From Acephala macrosclerotiorum (lineage: Eukaryota > Ascomycota > Leotiomycetes > Helotiales > Mollisiaceae), in assembly GCA_014904845.1 (NCBI GenBank), contig MU119399.1, positions 39,079 to 103,078 of the forward strand: a stretch of 64,000 nucleotides of DNA. Reading direction: 5' to 3'. A program made the translations under genes and the position numbers. The first letter of the stretch is position 1. Every line of letters starts with the position of its first letter. The notes below the pieces were generated by a model. The model worked only from the letters and a program-made list of their open reading frames with translations. It did no database searches and was not told the origin of the DNA. Of the stretch, positions 52,850-63,253 are shown in pieces.

Positions 52850-54900
52850 CGCTTTTGAGATAATTTTACATCTTTTTCTGACTCGACTATTCTCTTTTTT
52901 TCTTGTTTCACTTGATCTCGCTTCTTTTCTCGTTACTTTTCTTGTTTTTATCGATTTTCTCTACGTTTTATTACTTTTTTCTTTTTTTATTCCAATTTCT
53001 CTTGTTCTCGTAGTTTTTATACAAACTCTTTGTGCAACTTTTTTTAATCAAATTTCTCTTATTTTAAATTCTTTTATTGCTCGATAATTAGATCATTTAT
53101 CGAAGTTTGCGAATTGTAAACAGTACTTGAACTAAAGTCTACTACTACCGATTCTTGACTCGATCGATCATTTGTCTGGACTCGTCGCCGTTCTTGTACT
53201 TAATTGGCAGTAGACAGACTTATTTGATTTTTAGTGGCACTAGAAACAACGCTCTTCATATCAATTTGTGTATAACGTTTTCTAGTTCGCTTCGAATCTT
53301 TGAGTGACTTCTCTTAATTTTGTCTATTTTGTTCTCGAGTCTTTTGCCGTCGCGTCTTTTCCTTTTGCTTTTCTTGCTTTTGCTTTTCTTGTGTCTATTG
53401 ATATCTCTTCTCTTATTCTAAGTTTTTTTGTGCTTGTAAAACTTGTTTCAATTTTTCTTGCAAGTTTTTTCGCTCTAATCTCTCTTTTATTCTCTCCAGC
53501 TTTAGTTTCTCCTGTTCCAGTCTCTATTTCTCTTGCTCCAATCTTTCTTACTCGATTTTCTCTTACTCTAATCTCTGTTTTTCTTACTCTAGTCTTTCTT
53601 GCTCCAGCTTTTTCTACTCCAGTCTCTGTTTTTCTTGCTCAAGTCTTTTTTACTCTAATTTCTCTCGTTCGATTTTCTCTTGCCCTAGTCTTTCTTGCTC
53701 TAATCTCTGTCTTTCTTGCTCTAGTCTCTTCTACTCAAGTCTCTCTTGCTCCAGTCTCTGTCTTTCTTGCTCAAGTCTTTCTTACTCAAATCTCTCTTGT
53801 TTTAACTTCTTTCGTTCGATTCTTTTTTACTTCAGCTTTTTCTATTACTTGCTTGTTTGATCGTTTACTAAAAACTGTAAATTGCGAGCAGTGTTTGAAC
53901 TAGAGTCTACTACTACCAGTTCTCGATCATTTGTTTGGACTTATTGACGTTCTTAGCCCGCAGCAAAAAGACTTTTTTGATTTCCGGCGGCACTAGAAAC
54001 AACGCTTTCTATATCAATTTACGTGTGACGTTTTCTAGTTTGCTCGAAATCTTTGAGTATTCTTTCTCGTACTCGTGTTTTCTCTTTTCGCTTTTCTTGT
54101 TCTCGTATCGTTTATTGCTATCTTTTCTTTTTCCGCTTCTTTTGTTCTCGTTTCTTCTGTTTCTGTTTCTATTGTTCTCGCTTCTTTTGCTTCTGTTTGT
54201 CTTATTCTAATTGCTCTCGCTCTCGTAGATTTTGTGCCAGCCTCTCTTGCAATTGCTCTCGCTCCAGTCTTTACCGTTCCAACTTCTCTTGAGTTTGCTG
54301 CTTTTGATCTCGCCGTTCCCGCTCCTCGCGCTCTAACCACTCTTGCTCAAGTCTCTTTTGCTCTTTTTCTTGTTCTAGTCTCTTTTGCTTTTGTTCCAGT
54401 TCTAGTTTCTCTCGCTTTAACTTCTCTTGAGCTTGCTACTCTTATTTCCGCCGTTCCCGCTTCTCGCGCTCAAGTCTCTCTCGCTCTAGTCTTTCTTGTT
54501 TCAACTTCTCTTGCTCTAATCTCTTTTGTTTCAGTTTGTTTTACTTCAGTCTCTTCTATTCTTATCGCTTTTATTTCTGTTTTTTTCGTTTTTGTTTCTC
54601 TCGTTTTTGTCTCTTCCGTTCCCGCCGTTCTCACTGTTTCGTTTTTGCCCTCTCCAATTCTTCACGCTTCAACCTCTGCCGTCCAAACTGCTCCATTCTA
54701 TCCACTTCCGGCCCTTAAAATACTGATAGTCCGATTCGTTGAGTACGTTGTTCCGAGGACTGGAAGAGATTAAAACCGCTATTTATACTAAGATTCGTCG
54801 ATTTACCGAAAAAGGCCAAATATACAAATCGACGCACAAAGAATAACGTGATCTTTTCGTTTTATTTATCGCTTTTATAGTACATATATAGTATGAAAAA
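52850..54900 (-). pseudogene. Decayed Gln/Glu/Arg-rich coiled-coil protein (minus)
   Basis: On the minus strand one frame runs from about 54900 to 53100 and weakly to 52850. It begins NSGFNLFQSSEQRTQRIGL and MEQFGRQRLKREELERAK, then becomes a very long charged helix of repeats such as RLEQERLEREEREAR-type words and RLEQERQRLEQERLE. Stops fall at Gln codons (CAA/CAG to TAA/TAG), visible because the repeat predicts the residue. Inside is a non-coil linker (QIDIESVVSSAAGNQKSLFA, VQTNDRELVVVDSSSN) that occurs twice. Long plus-strand open stretches here (53304-53903, 54075-54773) are Ser/Phe/Leu-rich antisense products of the Gln/Glu repeats. The cellular role is unknown. Confidence 0.6.
53098..54065 (-). 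repeat. About 775-bp internal duplication in the coiled-coil relic
   Basis: The linker segment occurs at 53870-54065 and again at 53098-53310. Shared landmarks are TCTACTACTACC, CGATCATTTGT, GGCACTAGAAACAACGCT, ATATCAATTT and GACGTTTTCTAGTT-like words. The offset is about 775 bp, so a linker plus coil unit was duplicated in tandem. The left copy is more decayed (AT-richer). Confidence 0.75.
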
Positions 54901-55179
54901 ATACTTACTATTTTATTACTGAGTATCCTCGTTTGAAAACTCGTATCGCTTTCCTGTCGCATTAAGATTGTCACAAATGAGAATCGAGCTCGAATACTCA
55001 CAAGAAAGCGGAGTAATTATTGCAAACAATCTCACGATTTGCGCTATATTGACTTTTAAAACGGTCTAATCGTACTAATAGCGATCAAGTTTTCGAGCCT
55101 TGAACAGAGCGTTGAACGTAATCTCACTATCCGATGATTATTGTTTCAAAACATCGATCTCATCAGATACAAATTCTAC

Positions 55180-56320
55180 TCAGTGAACTAAATTCGCTTT
55201 TCTTAATAAGATTTTCTCGTCTGCTCTCTAGACTCCAACTTTAGCGAGCAAATCTTTGCTTTTTTTCTTTGCATCCGGCGATATCTCCCGGTAATCCCGC
55301 ATCGCAAAAAGTCACAAATGCCGATATTCTAAGTCGAAGCGATCTACAGCTCGTCTTGATCTGTTCACAATAGTGAACTCGACAATCTCGACGACGTATT
55401 AATCGCTTACTTTCTTCGTATAAAAGAACTTCCCATTAAAAGCGGTACAAACTGTGTCTCTACGCGACACTTTCACTAGTCGTTTCAAACAATCGATATA
55501 CGCGCGAAAATACTTGAGATTCTCAAAGAAAATAAAAAACGAAGAAATAAAGTAATCGATAAAATGCAATTTACTTTAAATCGCTTCACGTTTCTCTTAA
55601 TTGAACAAACTACAGATCTGGCCACTTAGTACTTGCCTTTGCAAGATTCAAACGTCTTACTTAAAGTATCTCAAGGCTTTGAACTCGAATACTTTAATGA
55701 TAATTTGATCTATCCTTTGAAAAGCAATCTCGTCTCCACGGAGAATTTTATCGAAAACTCTATAAAAAGTCTTTCTAATAAGCTCGAAATAGTATAGAGT
55801 CTTCTATACATAGTATAAGCAAATAAACAATCCAACGAAAAATAGACTTATCTCGTTACATTTTATATCAAGCATTTTATGCACCGTACTAATTCTCATG
55901 CCGTTTCACAACCCGAGAATGTCTAGTAACTTATCAAACGCGACAACGAACTTTCTATTTCTATAGTCGCAAAATTATCGAAAGCTCTATCGCTTATAAT
56001 CGAAAAAATAAGCCTTTTATCGCTTCTTGAAATAGACGTTATTCTCTCGCTCATATTGTCGAATTTTGCGATAGATCTCTTTATCGAATGATTTCTCCTC
56101 GTTCGAATATTCTTCAACTAAGATCGTTCTAAGCTTCCAATTAGCGTCTAGAGAAAAAATTAGTAAACCTCGTTTTTACGTCTTTAAGAGATATTTATAT
56201 CTACGAGATATAAATCAATTGTCCATTATACATCTATCGAAAGTAGAATCTCTCGAGCGATCTAAATACAGTAACGTCTATAGAAACACGTAAAACGATA
56301 ATCCGCGGCAAATTTCAATA
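55180..56320 (+). pseudogene. Decayed reading frame, unrecognised (plus)
   Basis: A well-kept plus frame, clearest from 55372 to 56135: SELDNLDDVLIAYFLRIKEL, ILEILKENKKRRNKVIDKMQ, FTLNRFTFLLIEQTTDLAT, DSNVLLKVSQGFELEYFNDN, LIKRDNELSISIVAKLSKAL, with about nine stops at likely Gln or Trp sites. It lies just upstream of the kinase-like relic, same strand, different frame, separated by about 500 bp. It may be a separate gene or the N-terminal part of the same one after an intron or indel. Family not recognised; the opposite-strand open stretch (55923-56117) is a shadow. Confidence 0.45.
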
Positions 56321-56821
56321 CGAGAGAATCGTTATCGAGATTATTTAGCAATCTTTCTAACGATACTTTAAAAGCGAAAATAGTATCGTTCAAATCAAAT
56401 TACTTAATTACAATAGAAATATAATTTCGAAAGTCTAATCGACGAATATTTCCATATGATTTTTTGTTCCTTCGAAAGATTTTTTTTATTCTCTCAATAT
56501 TCTTTCGATTAAACTCTCTCGACTCGTTCTACTGGAAATGAAATACTTCGAGTTTGATACGTGCAGTGTCTCTGTATTTGACAAATCGCTTTGTCTCGAG
56601 TCTCAACTCTTATTCAAAGAATCGAAATCGACGCATTTTACGAATATGTATTTCAATTACACCAAAAATTTATTATGTCTTGAAACGATAATAGAAAGTA
56701 TTTAGAGAGAAAAAGAAAAAAGAGAATAAGTAAAGTCATCGATTCGAGATAAAATAAAAGAGTTAAATTCTACTGCTCTTTATCTCTAATTCAATCAAAG
56801 TCTTAATATAGCAGTCTCGAT

Positions 56822-58020
56822 TTGTATAAGTCTTCGAGTACTTTCCAAACTACATACAACAAGAGTACGCGACGTATTTCTCATTCGATCTTCTACTCGA
56901 CTTCTTTTCTTTCTACGTTTTCTTTATCGCACATACGCACTAACTTTCTAATTTCATCACCTATTTACGCTTCTAAGATGAGTTCCTCTAATAATCGTCG
57001 CACACAGATCGATATACTCGCATTAGTAGAGATCAAATCGCTAATCAAAGTTACGAAGTGTATTGTTTTGTACGATTCACTTGACTCGATCTCTAAGAGT
57101 AATACCTCGAGTAAAACGAGAGTCCGCTCTCTAACAAACAAATTAAATACTACAATTGGAATTGAAAAAACGCAATCGAAAATTGTCAAATTTGCGACAA
57201 ATAACTCTTTTCAACTTCGAACAGCGTAAGAATCTCTATAGATAAAATACGAAAAAATCTATAACGTTGAACTCGATAGCTTTATAAAAGTAGTTATTCG
57301 AAAAGCTTCTCTTATTAAACTCGTTCATATAAAAGCATTCTCAATTCAAGCAATTGCAAAAACGCTACATATATTTCAACAATTTCAATATCGCAATCTC
57401 GTCCTTGTCTTCGAGGTTTTTACAACCAACAATAGTCTTTATATTGTTCTCGAGTACATGCCTATTTCTTTCGAGCGAATCGTAAGATCGCCAGCGTATT
57501 CTGACGAACGACAACTCGCGACTATCCTCGAACAAATGAATTGCCATAGTTTATTTAAAAACATATATTGATTACAATAGATCGTAATCGATATAGTTTA
57601 TCTCACGATAAAAAGATTCGAACACTGGTTTTTTACTTGCTCGAATATTCTACTGAATATAAATAGCGATATAAAGATCGATAAATAGACTTTTTAATAC
57701 GAGTAATACATAAATTAATACGATCTCACAATAAATCAAGAATATTGTTACGTAATTTCACAATTCAAAAACGAGTCTCGTAATATCAAAACCAAGACTT
57801 TTTTACTTATCACGATAGAATTAATGCAGAAGTACGTTAAAAAGGATAGAACTATCGATATCAATAATTTAAATCGCTGGTCTTTAAATTCAAACGCTGT
57901 CAAATTCCTTTTCGTAATAATATTAATCGCTTTTACGACGAAACTATTCGAAGTATATTATTTCTCTCTTTTCACTTCTTAAAAAACCAATTCTAATAAT
58001 CGCAGTATTCGCTTTTAGTT
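56822..58020 (+). pseudogene. Decayed protein kinase-like gene
   Basis: A single plus frame from the ATG-proximal open piece (56822-57229) through about 58020, near 400 codons, about ten stops. The N-terminus is Ser/Thr-rich. The kinase fold starts near 57270: VRKAS-like strand, LVHIKAF (expected VAIK strand with Lys), FQQFQYRNLVLVFEVFTTNN, hinge LYIVLEYMP at 57437-57463, and FERIVRSPAYSDERQLATIL. The catalytic loop region (57617-57652) reads FEHWFFTCSNILL in place of H-R-D-x-K-x-x-N, followed by DIKI where DFG is expected. LLITIELMQKYVKKDRTIDI matches the alpha-F/G area. The non-canonical loop fits a known fungal kinase-like group that may be inactive even when intact. Confidence 0.65.
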
Positions 58021-59150
58021 CGTTTATAGTAGAAGAAATTACTCATCGATATAATATCTTTGATCCAAGTCTATATACGTAAGCGTTACAAGTATATACT
58101 AAGAAAATAATCTTTGAATTAATAATTGAAATTGTATTTGAATTTAAAAACTTATTATATTATATTTTTATTAGATTACAAACTTTCTAGATTTGATTTT
58201 TATTTCATTTTATTTTATTTTAATCTATTTATTTTAAATTACTTTAATCTCGTTCGAGCTTTATTTGAAGATTTTATTATCAAGAAACTCTTTTTTCTCT
58301 CTTTTGCTTGAAAATGCTATAAGTACAGAGACAACGTTACAATAAAAATCAACGATTATAGCGCCTAATGTAATTCTCTGCTTATTCTCAGGACTATAAT
58401 TAGAACGATACAAGAGAATTAAAACGAGTACTTGTGCAAATCAACAATCAATTCTCATTCCAAGAAGTAGAGAGTCTAAAATCAAAACAAATTGCACACG
58501 TTTTAATTGATACTAAATTCATTACTACAAATAATAATTACAATATTACTATTTTATTGTGTAGTATTTTTGAATTCAAAGTTATAACTATAATTTGTTT
58601 TGTACGAAAATACTAAATACTAAACGAATACTTAGAAGAAATCTTTAAGATTAATTATTTCAGTACTTTGATTATAAGCAGTCTATACTATTATACAATT
58701 GATTGAGACTCGCGATATATTTATAAGGCGTACTAGTAAATTCTGATCTCGAGATTGATTTAAATATATAAATACGAGATTAAGTGTATTTTTGAGAGAA
58801 TAATCGATAAACGAATTCAAGTCGAAGAATTTTGTATTATTTAGACTTGATCGCTGTAAATCGCTGTTTTGAGAGTCTAGAAATTCTTTCTCGCTAATAG
58901 ACGATCATTGTACACACTAATCATCGTCTTGGAAATAATAGTCTTAAAAGTTAAGAAATTTTCTACTATGTTTTGATTGCGATTATACAGACTTATTATC
59001 GTTTTTGAAACAAGAGAAATCTTCTATAAAATTATTAAACTTTTGATCAAACTCTTAGTAATAATCAAATTTTTCGTGACATATTGATAAGTGTACAAAC
59101 TTACTATAATCCGTAGTAAAATTAAATGAATTTCCGTTCTTAATCTCAGT
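58021..59150. other. Decayed stretch, nothing recognised
   Basis: Short plus open pieces at 58126-58311 and 58434-58616 are hydrophobic and in different frames. No domain or long register was found. Confidence 0.45.
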
Positions 59151-59787
59151 ATTAGAAAAGCGCGATCGAATACTTTCAAATGTACAATTTGAACGACTAT
59201 TTTAAATTGATTCTATCGTGCTTTAAACATAGAATATCTGCGGATTTCTATTCTCAAAATCTGCACTAAAAAAGCGTAATTGAAAACTTTCAAATGTAAC
59301 TTGAACATAAAACTACTTATTAGCGCGCTTTTGATCAGAGGAAAAACTAATTGTCGCATCGATTTAACGAGAATTAATAATGTCGATATCAAATTTGAAA
59401 AGTTTTTTCAAAGAATTACTTTTAAACTGTAGCAATAAGTTAGAAGTGAGTATTTCGAGTACTAATTTTCGTAGTAAAAATCGATTGTCTACTATTTGTA
59501 AAAAAACGATAAACAGATTACAAATTTACTTTTTTAGATCTAATCGAATCAAATCGATATAATCAAAAAAAAGTAGTATTTAAAGTCGCAAAAGTCTATA
59601 AAAACTAAATTATAATTAGTAGAACAAAGTATTACACTAATAGCGAACTAAAAACAAATTTACTTTTTATTAATCAACTTTTCAAGAAAGAGAAATACGA
59701 TAGCAATATCGTAGCGTTGAACTATTCTCGCTAGCGGCTCTCTCAATACTATTTAATAATCAAGTTTTTTCTTGGCGTTCTTTTGTG
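59150..59787 (+). pseudogene. Decayed reading frame with repeated Cys segment (plus)
   Basis: The left part (59150-59345) has two related pieces, KARSNTFKC and KKA*LKTFKCN, about 113 bp apart, each followed by a hydrophobic stretch, in one frame. From 59354 another frame is clearly protein-like: VFRVLIFVVKIDCLLFVKKR, YKFTFLDLIESNRYNQKKVV, YYTNSELKTNLLFINQLFKK, VALNYSR*RLSQYYLII, ending FFLGVLL at a TGA at about 59787. This C-terminal pattern recalls an uncharacterised fungal family. The relic converges on the minus-strand relic to its right. Confidence 0.4.
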
Positions 59788-59829
59788 AGCCTTTTTTTTC
59801 AATTACTTGTATATTTTTCGTCTTTTTAT

Positions 59830-61053
59830 TCAATTTCTCTTTCTTATACTTGATTGTATCTAGAAAAAGAAAATCAATAAATCGATCTTTCGACGATAAT
59901 TGAGACAATTACTTTTTTCGTCTCTTTTTGAATACTGTTCTCTTAGCATTTCTTTTCTCAATGTACTTGCCTATCAATTCTACTAGGACTACTTTCTTGA
60001 AATGCGAACTATTATTCGCTTATGATTTACAAACTTCTTTTTTTTCTCGTTTCTAACGATGCGATTTTTGAGCTCTTTAAGCTTTTGATCCGAGACTGAG
60101 ATGATACCGGGGCTTGAATCTTGTTTCGAACTCTCAACGCAATCGTCTGCGAAAAAAAACGGAGTTCGTTTGTAATTAAAATAATCTCAAATAATTGCGA
60201 GTATCGCAATATCGGCAATCCTTTTTAGCTTTGCACGCAAAGCCGTAAACAGTTGAGCAAACTTATCACTTCTTTCGCTCGATAGATCAACGCCGGGAAG
60301 TACGGAAGAGAGACGCCGTAATCTGACAACCGTCTGCGGCGGTATCAGCAAAGTGATCGCGACTATCGAGAGCCGGCCGTCCTTGCGCGCTTTCAATATC
60401 TCAAACTGTTGATCATACTTTCCGTCCTAATCGATTTCAAGTAGAAATTCGAGAGACTTAGAGAATTGGAGACTTCTACTCTCGAGCTCGATCTCAGTAG
60501 TATCGGCAGTTTCGATATAAGAACGTTTTGAATCTCTTTTTCGCTCCAAGTTGTATTTGCGTTTTCGAGATAGATATTGTGAGATGTTTAATTCGTTTTA
60601 TATTAATAACGTGATCGTTTGTTCTAAGAATTGATCATTTGAACGAGCATTTTAATCGTAGAGATCGTTACTGTGATCAATTGAAGGCCAGTCGTCGAGA
60701 TTCGTCGAATGTTGAGAGTCAATACTCTGCTCGCTTTTAGAGTCGTCTACGGCCTCGACATATATATCTTTTAACGATCGGTTTCTTTGCTCGAGCTCGT
60801 GTTGAGTAATTAATAAATTCTTATTGTAATACTTTCTAGAGAAGTTCTTGTACTGCTTAATAGAGTCATTACAATTAAACGATTTTTCTCGTACAACGTA
60901 CTAAGAGACTAAAAGTATAGAAATCTGATCGTTATAGTCAAGCTCTTCTTGTGTGACATATTGAGAGACTAAAGGCGTAGAAATCTGTTCGCCGAGTGTA
61001 TTGAAATTGCAAAGTGTCGAAGTAGAAATTGGAAAAGACTTCGATCGTGTCAT
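59830..61053 (-). pseudogene. Decayed reading frame, about 400 codons (minus)
   Basis: A minus frame starts at ATG 61053 (MTRSKSFPIST), and runs to about 59830 with roughly ten stops. The N-terminal part has a tandem repeat of about 19 residues: QISTPLVSQYVTQEELDYND, then a copy with a stop at its Gln. Next come DDSKSEQSIDSQHSTNLDDW, SRKRKYNLERKRDSKRSYIE and the best-kept part, RLSIVAITLLIPPQTVVRLR through KFAQLFTALRAKLKRIADIA (60396-60187, open). The end is basic (LKELKNRIVRNEKKKK). The open stretch 60027-60218 is in a different frame and is a shadow. Family not recognised; likely nuclear from its composition. Confidence 0.5.
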
Positions 61054-61529
61054 TTTCTGAATTGCGATTACGATCGTATTACGAGCAATTGGATTGTCTT
61101 CGAAGTATCGAATAGTAGTTTTGTTTCATAGCCAGCGAACGACGTATTTAAACACTTAATAAACTATTAGAAATGCTCGATCAAAAAAAAAAAGAGAAAA
61201 AGAAAAGTACTATATTTAGTCTACTTTTGCGATATTTCGAACATTCGATTCTAATTCTAGATCGAGAGACGTTATTTTATCAATCTGAGATTGTATTCTT
61301 ACCACTTTTGAACATTTGCTTATTCAAAGATCGTATAGTGTAAAACAGACGATTCTAAATGAAATATTCGCGATATATATAGAGTCAAAATTTCTAATCG
61401 ATAGAAACGATTAAAAATTTGGTCTTTGCATTTTTCAGCGCTAATTAATTCGAAAAACGTGCTCAATTTCTATTCTAAAAATACTTTTAATTTTTAATTT
61501 ACACTGAATAAAAAAATAGTATATATAAT

Positions 61530-62520
61530 TAGCTAAAGTGAATATTTTGAATACAGACTATTTTTAGTTACTTTTTTTTAAAACTACGAAATAATCACAT
61601 TTGAATCTACAACTTTTTATTAAAGAAAATTTCCAAGTCGTAATAGCGAAAAAAATCTTACTATTTTTCTTTGCAGTTCAATAATTCTACGAGAACTTTA
61701 CTCTTTTTCAATTATTCGTTAGACCGCTAGAAACATATCACGAGCAGTAGACAAATTAATACGTTTAAATAAAGATTTAGATATTTGAATCATTTATTCT
61801 AATAATTCTTCAACTAGAAAAACTCGCTCTAGAGATATGGATACATTTCTATTGTCTACTCTGTACTATGATCTAATAGCACGCTTCGAACTATATAATC
61901 CAATCCAATTATGTCTCTAATTTCATCGCGTTGCACTAGTTTGATCTTCGGCGTTTGTACAAATAGTTTCTTTTCCAAGAAAACTTTTATTGCTAAAAAA
62001 GGCTGCCACGTTTGAATCATACTACAACTTATCGAGAGCGATATCTATATAGTTTCGTGACGCTTTTCGATTCCGTAAAGAAAGCTTTGCGACACTTCTT
62101 TACTCTTTTCGCATAATGAACAGATCGTAAATACGAAGAGATTCATAGTTTGATTTTCATTGTTCGATTTCGCTCGCAAAATCTCATCTTTTGTCGTAAG
62201 TAGAATGACATTCTCACAAGTAATACAAACTAGTACAACATAAACTTTTCGATTCGAAAAAGAAATAATCCAATTATCTATTTCGAGTTCAAATTGATAA
62301 GTAATGCACTAAGCGACGAGATTTTGAGATTCGATTTCAATCGTGCTCAAAAGTTAGTACTGTCTACTGACGATCGTGTAGTGGCTCAGACTTTTCAAAT
62401 TACTCTTTTTTTAGAATATAGAAATTGCAATTGAATAAATATTAGTTAACGAAGTAAAGCATAAATAGAAATGTCCGTACAATCGAAACCGAGTATTCTC
62501 GCTCGTTTTTAGTGTGCACG
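61530..62520 (-). pseudogene. Mildly decayed reading frame, about 330 codons (minus)
   Basis: One of the best preserved relics. A minus frame runs from about 62520 to 61530; between 62410 and 61840 (190 codons) there are only about four stops. Readable pieces: LKSLSHYTIVSRQY, FELEIDNWIISFSNRKVYVV, LVCITCENVILLTTKDEILR, MNLFVFTICSLCEKSKEV, SCSMIQTWQPFLAIKVFLEK and KIKLVQRDEIRDIIGLDYIV. Two Cys-x2-Cys pairs (CITC, CSLC) 45 residues or so apart could bind zinc. Trp residues survive here. No family recognised. Confidence 0.5.
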
Positions 62521-63253
62521 AACTTCTCTATTCGTTGTTAATTGATATAAGATAACGTTGCTATACTTTAGCGGCTTGCTCTACTTCTACGATCTCAATT
62601 CAGCGTCGGTTCGCGTTCCAGATTGTAGTGAAGAAGGGCGGGGTTCGTCGAAATCTGCGATGAGGGTTGCGGAGCGACTTTCTGAGGTTGATGATTCTTA
62701 CGCTGTGATCGTTTGCTCGGCCGCTAGTCAGCGAAAGCTGTGCCATTCGATTTAGTGAGCTCGGCTGTTTTGGAGAGGACCTCGCGAATCAAGTGTGGCC
62801 AATCCAACCTTCCAAAATTATTCCTCTCTACAGTCGCTAATGAAATTGGCTTCCTTTCAAACTTTCTGTGAAAGTTTCAGCGACGCTCACTAGACAGGGA
62901 TATCCACAGGCACTTTGCCAGAAGGGGCTAAACGCCACATATGATCTTGGCAAGCGACAGCTAGTGTCCACTATATTACTTGAGCTATTTCATACTCGCA
63001 CACGTTTCCACTATTTTCTTGGCTACGTAGTTAATAAATCTTAGTTAATAAGTACACTGAGAAAGTAATTTATTAATATTGTTTAAAATAAATTATCAGA
63101 AATAAATCACTAGAAAAGTAAAAAAAAGCTTCTAGAATCTTCTAGTTTAAATAATTCAACGTCTTAGAAATCATTTAACAAATATATAAAAGCTTACTTT
63201 CTCCAAGCCTCTCTTTATCAAGATTGTAAAATTATATAACATGAAATAATAAA
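62521..63253. other. Normal-composition 3' flank of the ankyrin gene
   Basis: GC content rises sharply at about 62550 and the CpG-only bias of residual C disappears: this is the edge of the decayed compartment. It includes a perfect 7-bp hairpin (AAACTTTCTGTGAAAGTTT near 62860). A 65-codon plus open stretch (62558-62755) has no known match. 63060-63250 is AT-rich and probably holds the 3' UTR of the gene to the right. Confidence 0.5.

Noticed and set aside
53304..54773. Long plus-strand open stretches (199 and 232 codons), Ser/Phe/Leu/Val-rich
   Set aside because: They are antisense to a Gln/Glu/Arg-rich coiled-coil relic; avoidance of stops follows from the reverse complement of GAG CAA GAA AGA-type repeats.
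55923..56117. 64-codon minus open stretch near the kinase-like relic
   Set aside because: The plus strand has a far longer consistent frame through the same bases (SISIVAKLSKAL region).
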